13,049 nucleotides of DNA, from positions 1 through 13,049 of the forward strand of contig CAYYAQ010000145.1 of the NCBI GenBank assembly GCA_964469555.1, given 5' to 3'. The position numbers and the translations under genes are program-made. Source of the stretch: CAYYAQ01 sp964469555. GTDB taxonomy: Bacteria; Planctomycetota; UBA1135; UBA2386. Positions 1-8,754 of the stretch are shown here, in pieces. The notes below the pieces were generated by a model. The model did no database searches, was not told the DNA's origin, and worked only from the letters and a program-made list of their open reading frames with translations. Positions within the stretch are counted from its first letter, which is position 1. Each line of letters starts with the position of its first letter.

Positions 1-171
1 AGAACGGGGAACCGGTGCATGAACTCCGGCCGACTCCAACTCGGCGCAAACGACGACGAGGGATTCGTCGCCCCGGCTTGTACCCCGAATCCCGTCGGCG
101 CAATTGTCGGACAGGACGGCGCCAAGTGGCTTGTCCGAGCCCATCGAGAGGCGGAGATCGGCGCGCCGTGA
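1..171 (+). CDS. Possible 3' end of an unidentified gene entering from the left edge
   Basis: Frame 1 is open from the first base to a TGA at 169-171. It encodes about 56 residues of balanced composition (segments such as NPVGAIVGQDGAKWLVRAHRE), with mostly G or C third positions. The competing frame from 15 to 281 gives a very arginine-rich product, typical of a shadow frame in GC-rich DNA. An internal ATG at 19 has only a weak purine stretch (GGGGA at 6-10) before it, so this could be a gene tail or a roughly 50-residue ORF. No family is recognised. It may equally be non-coding sequence downstream of the tRNA terminator. Confidence 0.22.
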   Translation, partial: RTGNRCMNSGRLQLGANDDEGFVAPACTPNPVGAIVGQDGAKWLVRAHREAEIGAP

Positions 172-219
172 TCCCAGGGGGCATCCGGCGCCGTTGGGGG
201 ATGTCTTGGGGGACACCGC

Positions 220-256
220 AAAAAAGAAGAGGCGCAAGGTGGTTCCTTGCTCCTCT
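220..256 (-). terminator. Intrinsic terminator of the tRNA-Asn transcript
   Basis: Bases 228-239 and 245-256 pair as a 12-bp stem with one mismatch around a 5-nt loop (240-244). On the minus strand the stem is followed by a T-rich run, the complement of the A-rich bases 220-228. The hairpin starts 25 nt beyond the 3' CCA of the tRNA. This is the textbook arrangement of a Rho-independent terminator reading right to left. Confidence 0.75.
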
Positions 257-281
257 AAATTTTGCTCTTACAGCAACTTGA

Positions 282-357
282 TGGCTCCCCGACGAAGACT
301 CGAACTTCGGACCCATTGATTAACAGTCAATTGCTCTACCAACTGAGCTATCGGGGA
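282..357 (-). tRNA. tRNA-Asn (anticodon GTT), CCA encoded
   Basis: The minus strand folds as a complete cloverleaf. The acceptor stem TCCCCGA pairs with TCGGGGA, followed by discriminator G and a genomically encoded CCA (282-284). The D arm reads AGCTCAGTTGGTAGAGC. The anticodon stem ATTGA/TCAAT encloses the loop CTGTTAA with anticodon GTT (plus-strand bases 322-324). The T arm is CGAAG-TTCGAGT-CTTCG. All stems pair, and the length with CCA is 76 nt. It reads asparagine codons AAC and AAU. It stands alone, with its own likely promoter and terminator, and is divergent from the prolyl oligopeptidase gene. Confidence 0.97.
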
Positions 358-381
358 TTACGCACTGCCAAGCCGGCGGTG

Positions 382-409
382 ACGTTAGCTGTGATCGTGA
401 TTCCGTCAA
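382..409 (-). promoter_or_regulatory. Candidate sigma-70-type promoter for tRNA-Asn
   Basis: On the minus strand TTGACG (plus bases 404-409) is a near-perfect -35 box. It is followed after 16 nt by TAACGT (plus bases 382-387), a TAnnnT-type -10 box. A start about 7 nt further on would leave a leader of roughly 18 nt before the tRNA 5' end at 357. The position and the strong -35 box support the call. The -10 match is moderate. Confidence 0.42.
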
Positions 410-463
410 GGTCACTTTAGAAGATCCTTGCATGAGGAGCGCGAACGTCGAGATTCGTCACCC

Positions 464-2785
464 ATGAGCCGACAGAACCACCAACTCGATCCCCGAGACC
501 GCTCTCGCTTCCACCCCTGCGTCCTCGTCCTCGGTAGCTTGACGCTGGTCGGAATCGGTCTCGGCGCCTGTGGTTCCGCCCCGGACACCGTCGCACAGCC
601 CATCCCGGAAACCGAACGCCAGGAGGCGGTCGGCGACGACTACCACGGCACCTGGATCCCCGACCCCTACCGCTGGCTGGAGGACCAGGACGGGGCGAAG
701 ACCGCGGCCTGGACAACGCTGCAAAACGGCGCGACCGAAGCGTACCTCGACGCCGTGTCCGCCCGCGAACGACTGCGCCAGCGACTGACCGAACTCTGGA
801 ACTACCCACGCGTCAGCGCGCCAGGCAAGGCAGGCGAGTCCTGGTACTTCAGCAAGAACGACGGGCTCCAAGCCCAATCCGTCATCTACAAGGCAAACAG
901 CCCGACCGGCACCGGCTCCGTCTTCCTCGACCCCAACACCTTCTCGAAGGACGGCACTGTCTCCCTCGCCGGCATGTCGTTCTCGAAGGACGGACACTAC
1001 GCCGCCTACGCGATCTCCCGCAGCGGCAGCGACTGGCGCGAGTGGCGCGTGGTCGACACCCAGACCGGCGAGCTCCTCCCCGATCACATCCGCTGGACGA
1101 AGTTCACCACGGCGACGTGGCTGCCCGACGGATCCGGGTTCCTCTACTCGCGCTTCAAGGAACCAGAAGAAGGCAAGGCCTACGAATCCGCGAACCGACT
1201 CGCGACCTACTGCCTGCACAAGCTGCGGACCCAGCAGAAGGACGACGTGGTCGTCTACTCCGACCCGGATCATCCGGAACGTCGGGCCGGGGCGCAGCTC
1301 AGTGACGACGGCAAGTTCTTCGTGTTCACGATCTCGTCCGGGACCGACGCACGCAACCGCGTGTCCGTGCTCGACGTCGACAGGATCGGCCAGAAGCCGA
1401 AGCCCGTGTTCACCGAACTCACGGCGAGTTACCGGTTCCTCGGCAACGATGGTCGCGTCGCATACTTCCTGACCGACGACGGTGCGCCAAGACGACGGAT
1501 CATCACCGTCAACGTCGACAACCCGCAGAAGGACGTCATCAAGAGTGAGGAGGACGGCTCCGCGGAGACGACTCAACAGCCCATCAAGGAAGTCGCGAAG
1601 GACAGCAAGGAACTCGAAGACCAGCAACAGGCGGAGAAGGACAAGAAGGCCGGCAAGACCAAGCCCGTCGTGAAGGACTGGAAGACCCTCATCGCGCAGA
1701 CCACCGACACGTTGGAGTCCGCGCGCATCGTCGGCGAACGCTTCATCCTCACCTACCTGCGCAACGCGCACAACGTCGTCGTCACGAGCAAGCTCGACGG
1801 CACGAATGTCTCACCTCTCTCCCTGCCGGGCCTCGGCTCGGCATCGGGCTTCAACGGCAAGCGCACGGACGAGCTGTCGTTCTTCAGCTTCCAGACGTTC
1901 ACGACTCCACCGAGCATCTACCTGCTGAATCCCAAGACCGGGGATGTCTCGCTGCATCACCAGCCGAAGCTCGCCTACACGCCGGACGATTTCGTCACGC
2001 GGCAGGTCGCGTTCCAGAGCGCGGACGGGACGCGAGTGCCGATGTTTCTGGTCCACAAGAAGGGCATCCCACTGAATGGCGACAACCCCACGTACCTGTA
2101 CGGCTACGGCGGGTTCAACATCTCGCTCAAGCCCCGCTTCCGCGCGAACCTCATCGCGTGGCTCGAGCTCGGCGGCGTCTACGCACAGCCCACGCTGCGC
2201 GGCGGCGGCGAGTTCGGCCGCGACTGGCACGAAGCGGGCATGCTCGAGAAGAAGCAGAACGTCTTCGACGACTTCATCTCCGCGGCGCGTTATCTCGTGC
2301 GAAACGACTACACGCGGCGCGAACGACTCGCCATCGGCGGTGGCAGCAACGGCGGATTGCTGGTCGGCGCGACGCTGACCCAGGCACCGAACATGTTCGG
2401 CGCTGCGATCCCGGAGGTCGGCGTGCTCGACATGCTGCGCTACCACAAGTTCACGATCGGCCACGCGTGGATCCCGGAGTACGGCAGCAGCGATGACCGC
2501 AAGCAGTTCGCGGTGTTGCGCGGCTACTCGCCGTTACACAACGTCCAGGCCGGAACGCCGTACCCACCGACGATGATCATGACCGGGGACCACGACGATC
2601 GCGTGCTCCCGGGACACTCCTACAAGTTCGCGGCGACGCTGCAGCGCGCGCAGTCCGGCGGCGCGCCGATCCTGCTGCGCGTGGCGAGAAACTCCGGACA
2701 CGGATCCGGCAAGCCGGTCGCGATGCGCATCGCGGAGGCCGCCGATCGATGGGCCTTCCTCGTGGGCGCCCTGGGCATGGACTAG
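464..2785 (+). CDS. Prolyl oligopeptidase family serine peptidase (S9A), predicted lipoprotein
   Basis: This is a serine peptidase that cleaves short peptides after proline. The N-terminus has a hydrophobic stretch ending in lipobox LGAC (Cys36), so the mature enzyme is probably lipid-anchored in the envelope. A seven-bladed propeller region follows (about residues 60-490; early motif DPYRWLED), then the alpha/beta-hydrolase domain. The catalytic triad is visible: Ser628 in GGGSNGG, Asp711 in DHDDRV, and His746 in NSGHGSGKP. At 773 residues it is longer than the usual ~700, partly because of a Lys/Glu/Gln-rich insert at about residues 357-408. I chose ATG 464 over the in-frame ATG at 428 because codons 428-463 have low GC at third positions and would give an overlong signal n-region. 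Neither start has a clear Shine-Dalgarno sequence. The stop is TAG. Confidence 0.93.
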   Translation: MSRQNHQLDPRDRSRFHPCVLVLGSLTLVGIGLGACGSAPDTVAQPIPETERQEAVGDDYHGTWIPDPYRWLEDQDGAKTAAWTTLQNGATEAYLDAVSARERLRQRLTELWNYPRVSAPGKAGESWYFSKNDGLQAQSVIYKANSPTGTGSVFLDPNTFSKDGTVSLAGMSFSKDGHYAAYAISRSGSDWREWRVVDTQTGELLPDHIRWTKFTTATWLPDGSGFLYSRFKEPEEGKAYESANRLATYCLHKLRTQQKDDVVVYSDPDHPERRAGAQLSDDGKFFVFTISSGTDARNRVSVLDVDRIGQKPKPVFTELTASYRFLGNDGRVAYFLTDDGAPRRRIITVNVDNPQKDVIKSEEDGSAETTQQPIKEVAKDSKELEDQQQAEKDKKAGKTKPVVKDWKTLIAQTTDTLESARIVGERFILTYLRNAHNVVVTSKLDGTNVSPLSLPGLGSASGFNGKRTDELSFFSFQTFTTPPSIYLLNPKTGDVSLHHQPKLAYTPDDFVTRQVAFQSADGTRVPMFLVHKKGIPLNGDNPTYLYGYGGFNISLKPRFRANLIAWLELGGVYAQPTLRGGGEFGRDWHEAGMLEKKQNVFDDFISAARYLVRNDYTRRERLAIGGGSNGGLLVGATLTQAPNMFGAAIPEVGVLDMLRYHKFTIGHAWIPEYGSSDDRKQFAVLRGYSPLHNVQAGTPYPPTMIMTGDHDDRVLPGHSYKFAATLQRAQSGGAPILLRVARNSGHGSGKPVAMRIAEAADRWAFLVGALGMD

Positions 2786-3019
2786 AGACCCTTCGATCCG
2801 GTAGGCGCGCGGCAACGCCCCGACGGCAAAGGCGAAGAAGCGCGCGGCAGTGGACTACAGCCGCGTCCTGTGACTCGTGACCGCGGAGAAGATGCCGTGT
2901 TTTCTCGTACCGGGCGGAACTCGATCGGCAGCAACAGGTTTTGGGACCGTATCTTCCGCGGGCGAACGCGAGCATGGATCGCGAAACCCCGGTGCCAATT
3001 AGACTTCGGATCGACCACC

Positions 3020-3024
3020 AGGAG
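3020..3024 (+). promoter_or_regulatory. Ribosome binding site fixing the VIT-VWA start
   Basis: AGGAG lies 6 nt before ATG 3031. It selects this codon over the longer in-frame reading from TTG 2941. That longer reading would add 30 residues lacking signal-peptide character in front of an obvious signal sequence. Confidence 0.75.
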
Positions 3025-3030
3025 AAATCC

Positions 3031-5382
3031 ATGAATCGCGCGTTCGCACGGGCCTTTGCAGGCCTCACTCTTCTAGCTCTCGCCGTCCCCGCCTGGGGCC
3101 AAGGCCTCCACATCGGCCCCACCACTCCCGACCCACGAACGGTCCCGAACCCCACGAACGAGCCGATCTGGCCCGGTCGACGACCCGTCCGCCCGATCCG
3201 CACGTCGCGGCTCTACATCAAGAGCCTGAGCATCAAGGCGCACATCGACAACGGCATCGCCACCACCTCCCTGCGACAAGTCTTCCACAACCCGGGAAGG
3301 CGCATCGCCGAAGGCACCTGGATCCTCCCGCTCCCCACCGGCGCCACCGCGGACAACTTCACCATGACCATGAACGGCAAGCAGGTCAGCGGCGAAGTTC
3401 TCGACGCCACCCGCGCCCGATCGGTCTACGAGAGCATCGTCCGCCGCCGCCGCGACCCGGGCTTGCTCGAGTACATGGGCAACGGCTGCCTGCGTGCGCG
3501 GGTGTTCCCGATTCCCGCGAAGAGCGACATGGTCGTCGAAGTCCGCTACCGCCAGGTGCTGCCCGAGACCGCCGGCGTCCACCACTGGAACTTCCCGCTG
3601 CGCGCTGCCAACGTCAGCGGTCGACCCGCGAGGCGCATCAGCCTCGACCTCACCATCAAGTCCCAGAAGGCGATCAAGAACGTCTTCTCCCCCACCGAGA
3701 ACGTCCACTTCGTGCGCAAGGGCGATCACCTGGCGCGGGCTTCCTTCGAGAAGTCGGGCGGCCAGATGGCGCGGCGAGACATCGACATCTTCTACGGGCT
3801 CTCCGACAAGGAGTTCGGACTCAGCCTGCTGACGCACAGGAAGAAGTCGAAGGCCGGCTACTTCGTCATGATGCTGGCGCCGAAGATGCGCTGGGACGAG
3901 TCCAAGGCGATGCCAAAGTCGATCCAGTTCGTGGTCGACACTTCGGGCTCGATGAATGGGAAGAAGATCCAGCAGGCGCGCGCCGCGCTGCGCTTCTTCA
4001 TCAACTCGCTCAAGAGCCGCGACTACTTCAACGTCATCCCGTTCTCAACGGACGCCCGCCCATTCTTCTCGACACCGAAGCGAGCGAGCAGGGAGAACGT
4101 CGACCAGGCGCTAAAGCTGATCGCAGGGATCGAAGCCCGCGGCGGAACGAACATCGAGAAGGCGCTCACCACCGCACTCAGCGCCGACGTGCCGGATGTG
4201 AAGAACCTGGTCTCCATGACGGTGTTCCTCACGGACGGTCTCCCGACAGTCGACACGACGGACCCCAAGACGCTTCTCAGCATCGTCGGAAAGAGCAACA
4301 CGCACAAACACCGCGTGTTCGTCTTCGGCGTCGGTCACGACGTCAACACGAAGCTCCTCGACAAGATCGCGGCACAGAGCCACGGCGCGCGCGACTACGT
4401 CAAGGAGGACGAGAGCATCGAACTGAAGACCGGAGCGCTGTTCACGAAACTCAGCCACCCGGTCATGAGCAAGGTCCGAATCAACTGCGACGGCATCGAC
4501 GGATTCGATGTCTTCCCGAAGGTGACCCCCGATCTCTTCAAGGGCTCCCGGTTGATGCTCACGGGTCGCTACAAGGGCCGTGGCAACCACGCTATCCGCC
4601 TGACCGGCATCGTCGAGGGCAAGGAGAAGACGTTCGTCTACGAGGGCACCTTCCCCGAGAAGTCTGAATCGCACGACTTCATCCCGACGCTATGGGCACA
4701 GCGCAAGGTCGCGGTGTTGCTCGACGCGATCCGACTCAATGGTCGGAGCCACGAACTGATCCAGGAGATCCGTCGCCTCGGCGCGGAGCACGGCATCGTC
4801 ACGCCCTACACGTCGCACCTCATCCTCGAAGAGGGTACGAAGCTCGCGCAGGTGCGTTTCGGTCGAGGTTTCGACGCGCGCAACGGCGTCGGCGGGTTCG
4901 GTGCTGACGCGGCGGCGCCGGGCGCGCGTGTTCGCTGGCGCCGCGAGTTGGTCCGTGCGGGAGAACTCGATGAGGAGGAAGCCGACCAAAGGGTAGGAAA
5001 ACTCGCTAAGAACGTGAAGACCTCCAAGAAGGAGGCCGAGAAGAGCCTGGACAATTTCGCGCAGGACAGGGGCAAGGCCGCGGTCCGCCGCAGCCGCGCG
5101 CTGATGCTGATGGCGGAGAGAAAAAGTGTCAGCGGTGGACGCGGGCGAGGCGCCACACGACTCGTCACGCGCCACGTCAAGGGTCACACGTTCCACATGA
5201 TCGGCGGTATCTGGATCGACGGCGCGTTCCGGGCGGACATGAAGGACGCGGTCACCGAGGTGAAGGCCTTCTCGGACGAGTACTTCGCCCTGATCAAGAG
5301 GCACCCGTCACTCGCGAAGATCTTCGCGTTCAGTTCGCGCATCATCGTCGTCATCAACGGAACCGCGATCGAGATCACGTAG
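3031..5382 (+). CDS. Secreted VIT and von Willebrand factor A domain protein
   Basis: The 783-residue protein resembles the bacterial relatives of inter-alpha-trypsin inhibitor heavy chains. A signal peptide (hydrophobic core AGLTLLALAV, likely cleaved after about residue 23 in PAWG-Q) sends it across the inner membrane. A VIT domain spans about residues 55-195, with the family pattern LRQVFHNP, WILPLPTGA and VEVRYRQVLP. The VWA domain starts near residue 297 and has a complete metal-ion adhesion site: D303-T-S305-G-S307, T373 and D402. The post-VWA segment carries FIPTLWAQRKV (about 550) and HGIVTPYTS (about 589), as in this family. A charged, probably helical stretch (about 645-700) and a C-terminal module ending near residue 783 follow. 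The molecular role is unknown; VWA domains bind protein partners through the metal. The HEAT-like ORF 36 nt downstream is in the same frame and may be co-expressed. Confidence 0.9.
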   Translation: MNRAFARAFAGLTLLALAVPAWGQGLHIGPTTPDPRTVPNPTNEPIWPGRRPVRPIRTSRLYIKSLSIKAHIDNGIATTSLRQVFHNPGRRIAEGTWILPLPTGATADNFTMTMNGKQVSGEVLDATRARSVYESIVRRRRDPGLLEYMGNGCLRARVFPIPAKSDMVVEVRYRQVLPETAGVHHWNFPLRAANVSGRPARRISLDLTIKSQKAIKNVFSPTENVHFVRKGDHLARASFEKSGGQMARRDIDIFYGLSDKEFGLSLLTHRKKSKAGYFVMMLAPKMRWDESKAMPKSIQFVVDTSGSMNGKKIQQARAALRFFINSLKSRDYFNVIPFSTDARPFFSTPKRASRENVDQALKLIAGIEARGGTNIEKALTTALSADVPDVKNLVSMTVFLTDGLPTVDTTDPKTLLSIVGKSNTHKHRVFVFGVGHDVNTKLLDKIAAQSHGARDYVKEDESIELKTGALFTKLSHPVMSKVRINCDGIDGFDVFPKVTPDLFKGSRLMLTGRYKGRGNHAIRLTGIVEGKEKTFVYEGTFPEKSESHDFIPTLWAQRKVAVLLDAIRLNGRSHELIQEIRRLGAEHGIVTPYTSHLILEEGTKLAQVRFGRGFDARNGVGGFGADAAAPGARVRWRRELVRAGELDEEEADQRVGKLAKNVKTSKKEAEKSLDNFAQDRGKAAVRRSRALMLMAERKSVSGGRGRGATRLVTRHVKGHTFHMIGGIWIDGAFRADMKDAVTEVKAFSDEYFALIKRHPSLAKIFAFSSRIIVVINGTAIEIT

Positions 5383-5418
5383 GTTCTTCTGGCGAAGGAA
5401 AAGGACGCGGAGCCGGAG

Positions 5419-5832
5419 ATGGCCAAGGCGGTCAAGGTCAAGTCGAGCCGCCGGCGGCGCACCGCCCTCGCCGCGCTCGTGCGCCGCGGTGGAGACGCGT
5501 TCTCCTTCGCCCTGCGACAGGCCGTGCACGATCGCGACGCGAGTATCGGCCGTCACCTGGTCGACCTCGTGCGGAAACTCGGCAAGGCGGAGTTGGCGGT
5601 CCTCGTACTCGCGAAGGACCTGGGTACGGGCCCGTTCGCTCACCGCAGGCGGACGGCGGCCGTCCTCGGCCACATCGGCCATCGGGGAGGGATCGGACCA
5701 CTCGCCAAGGCCAAGAAGCAGGCGGACGAGAGATCCGTCTGCCACTGCGTGAAACGCCGCCGGCCGCGGGCCCACGTCGCCTTCATCACCAGCACCTCCT
5801 ACGTCAGGGATTTCCATACCGAAGTCGCTTGA
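5419..5832 (+). CDS. Small HEAT-like repeat protein, possibly truncated by an in-frame TGA
   Basis: The 137-residue ORF has strongly G/C third positions, unlike the overlapping frames on either strand. Residues about 44-76 and 77-110 look like two HEAT-type helical repeats. The second, RRRTAAVLGHIGHRGGIGPL, matches the usual pattern of RR-x-A-x2-LG-x-IG followed by a second helix. HEAT repeats form superhelical scaffolds for protein binding, and no enzymatic role is visible. The start has GGAG at 5409-5412, 6 nt before ATG 5419. The protein is basic, with no signal peptide. The frame is that of the VIT-VWA gene, whose TAG lies 36 nt upstream. The same frame still looks coding after the TGA at 5830 (next entry), so this may be a broken or recoded gene. 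A long antisense ORF (5308-5916) is judged a shadow. HEAT membership is read by eye and has moderate support. Confidence 0.5.
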   Translation: MAKAVKVKSSRRRRTALAALVRRGGDAFSFALRQAVHDRDASIGRHLVDLVRKLGKAELAVLVLAKDLGTGPFAHRRRTAAVLGHIGHRGGIGPLAKAKKQADERSVCHCVKRRRPRAHVAFITSTSYVRDFHTEVA

Positions 5833-5991
5833 GGCGGCGTGGTCGGCGACCCGGTCCGGGACGTCATTCAAAGCGGTGTAGTCCTCAACGTGCAGATCGC
5901 ATCGTCCGTGAGTCACGCACAGTATCGGAAGCTATCGCGCTACTACCGAGAGGTGTTGCGGCAGCTACGCAGATCGAAGAAGCGCGACTGA
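5833..5991 (+). pseudogene. In-frame continuation of the HEAT-like ORF beyond TGA 5830
   Basis: After the TGA at 5830-5832 the same frame stays open for 52 codons, to a second TGA at 5989-5991. By eye about three quarters of third positions are G or C. The translated segment has ordinary protein character: a hydrophobic start (VVGDPVRDVIQSGVVLNVQ), then a helical basic tail (YREVLRQLRRSKKRD). It contains no ATG, although in-frame GTG codons exist. I read it as the original C-terminus of the HEAT-like gene, cut off by a nonsense mutation. Alternatives are stop-codon readthrough, a sequencing or assembly error, or chance. Confidence 0.4.
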
Positions 5992-6089
5992 CGAGGCGGC
6001 TCTCATCGTGCTTGTCTTTGCAAACGCGGACGGATAAGGGATGGGGTGCGGCCTCGCGCCGATATCACCATTCCCTTTCATCCCGTGTC

Positions 6090-7340
6090 ATGAATAAGCT
6101 CGCTCTCGTTTTCTGTGTACTGTTCGGCCTCGCACACGTCTCCGCACAAGACAAGGAGCCACAAGCCAAGACTGCGTCGAGTACGAAAGTCGACCTCGCC
6201 AGGCTTTCGCACCAGCTGAGACCACTCGACCGCGAGGAGCTCGCTGTCGAGGCCAAGGCCTGGCTCGCCATCTTCCGCGCGAACGCAGATGCGATCAGCA
6301 GGGAACACATCGCCGCGATCAACGCGACGGGTGCGGAGAAGAGTTCGAACCTCGTGACTCTCCGGAGCGAGCAGGCCGCACTGGACGAACGGGTCCGCGC
6401 CGTGCTCGCCGCCTGGAAGGCCAAGGGTGCGAAGGACGAGGATATAGAAGCCGCCGAGATGTACCTCGCTGCCGCTGCGGGCGACGACCCGGGCATGGAT
6501 CTTCAAGCGATCTGGGATTTTGCCTACGGATGGTTGGTCTCCGAATCCGGCGGAATGCAACTCGGCGTCAACATCCTGATGTTCCTGCTGACGATACTCG
6601 TGTTCAGGATCCTCTCGCGGCTCGCGCACAAGCTCACGATAAAGGTCATCGACCAGATGCAGAATTCGTCCGACCTCCTGCGCAGTTTCTGTGTCAACTT
6701 CGCGACGCGATTCACGCTCTTCATCGGGCTGGTCGTCGCGTTGACGATGCTCGGCATCGACGTCGGCCCGTTCCTGGCGGTCATCGGCGCCGCCGGCTTC
6801 ATCATCGGGTTCGCGCTGCAAGGCACGCTCAACAACTTCGCCGCCGGGATCATGATCCTGATCTACCGACCGTTCGACGTGGGCGAGGTCGTGGAGGTAG
6901 CCGGCGTGACCGGCAAGGTCGAGACGATGTCCATGAGTGCGACGACGATCAAGACACCGCAAAACCAGTCCATCATCATCCCGAATGGCAAGATCTGGGG
7001 TGACATCATCCTGAATGTCACCGGCAGCGAGACTCGTCGCGTGGATCTGGTCTTCGGCATCGGCTACGAGGACGACATCAGCAAGGCTCAGGCGATCCTC
7101 GAAGAGCTCGTGGACGCCCACGAGCTCGTCCTCGAGGAGCCGGCGCCGTCGATCCGAATGACCGAACTCGCGGAATCGTCCGTCAACTTCGCGGTCCGCC
7201 CGTGGTCCAAGACCAGCGACTACTGGGACGTCTACTGTGACCTGACCCGCGCGGTGAAGGACCGATTCGACGCCGCCGGTATCTCCATCCCGTTCCCGCA
7301 GCGTGATATCCACGTCCACCAGGTGGCGGCAGGCAGCTGA
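6090..7340 (+). CDS. Small-conductance mechanosensitive channel, MscS family, with signal peptide
   Basis: MscS channels open under membrane tension and release solutes during hypo-osmotic shock. This 416-residue protein starts with a cleavable-looking signal peptide (LALVFCVLFGLAHVSA, cut near residue 19). An extracytoplasmic, mostly helical and charged region of about 125 residues follows. Membrane segments lie near 159-176 and 206-224, and the pore helix TM3 near 226-262 has the family sequence VIGAAGFIIGFALQGTLNNF, rich in small residues. The cytoplasmic beta and alpha/beta domains contain GKVETMSMSATTIKT and IIIPNGKIWGDIILN, where MscS proteins have their conserved beta-domain motifs. 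ATG 6090 was chosen because the longer reading from 5829 adds an arginine-rich stretch before an obvious signal peptide. No Shine-Dalgarno sequence precedes it. The 98 nt upstream show no convincing promoter. Confidence 0.93.
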   Translation: MNKLALVFCVLFGLAHVSAQDKEPQAKTASSTKVDLARLSHQLRPLDREELAVEAKAWLAIFRANADAISREHIAAINATGAEKSSNLVTLRSEQAALDERVRAVLAAWKAKGAKDEDIEAAEMYLAAAAGDDPGMDLQAIWDFAYGWLVSESGGMQLGVNILMFLLTILVFRILSRLAHKLTIKVIDQMQNSSDLLRSFCVNFATRFTLFIGLVVALTMLGIDVGPFLAVIGAAGFIIGFALQGTLNNFAAGIMILIYRPFDVGEVVEVAGVTGKVETMSMSATTIKTPQNQSIIIPNGKIWGDIILNVTGSETRRVDLVFGIGYEDDISKAQAILEELVDAHELVLEEPAPSIRMTELAESSVNFAVRPWSKTSDYWDVYCDLTRAVKDRFDAAGISIPFPQRDIHVHQVAAGS

Positions 7341-7419
7341 CCCAAATCTCCGACAAGACGCGCTCTGGCGATTCCACCTCCCGCGGGTAACCTGTGTGAC
7401 GAGACGGCCCACGGTAGAG

Positions 7420-8733
<1,314 letters not shown>

Positions 8734-8754
8734 CCGTTCTGTTCAGGACGCTGG

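Noticed and set aside
15..281. 88-codon ORF before the tRNA
   Set aside because: Starts at GTG, is extremely arginine-rich, and runs through the tRNA terminator hairpin.
458..1771. 437-codon antisense ORF opposite the prolyl oligopeptidase gene
   Set aside because: It mirrors a GC-rich gene with a full catalytic triad. The product is Val/Leu/Arg/Glu-rich with no recognisable motif, as expected of a shadow frame.
2786..3030. 245-nt gap between prolyl oligopeptidase and VIT-VWA genes, searched for a promoter, terminator or small RNA
   Set aside because: Only a 10-bp direct repeat (GCGCGCGGCA at 2805 and 2840) and a lone TATCTT at 2950 were seen. There is no matched -35 box and no hairpin with a T-run.
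5308..5916. 202-codon minus-strand ORF opposite the HEAT-like region
   Set aside because: Third positions of the plus frame at 5419 are the more G/C-rich, and the plus product shows HEAT-like periodicity. The minus ORF also runs into the VIT-VWA coding region. It stays a weak alternative.
8734..8754. Possible bidirectional terminator between gltA and truD
   Set aside because: Only a 5-bp GTTCT/AGGAC pairing with a wobble and no T-run on either side.
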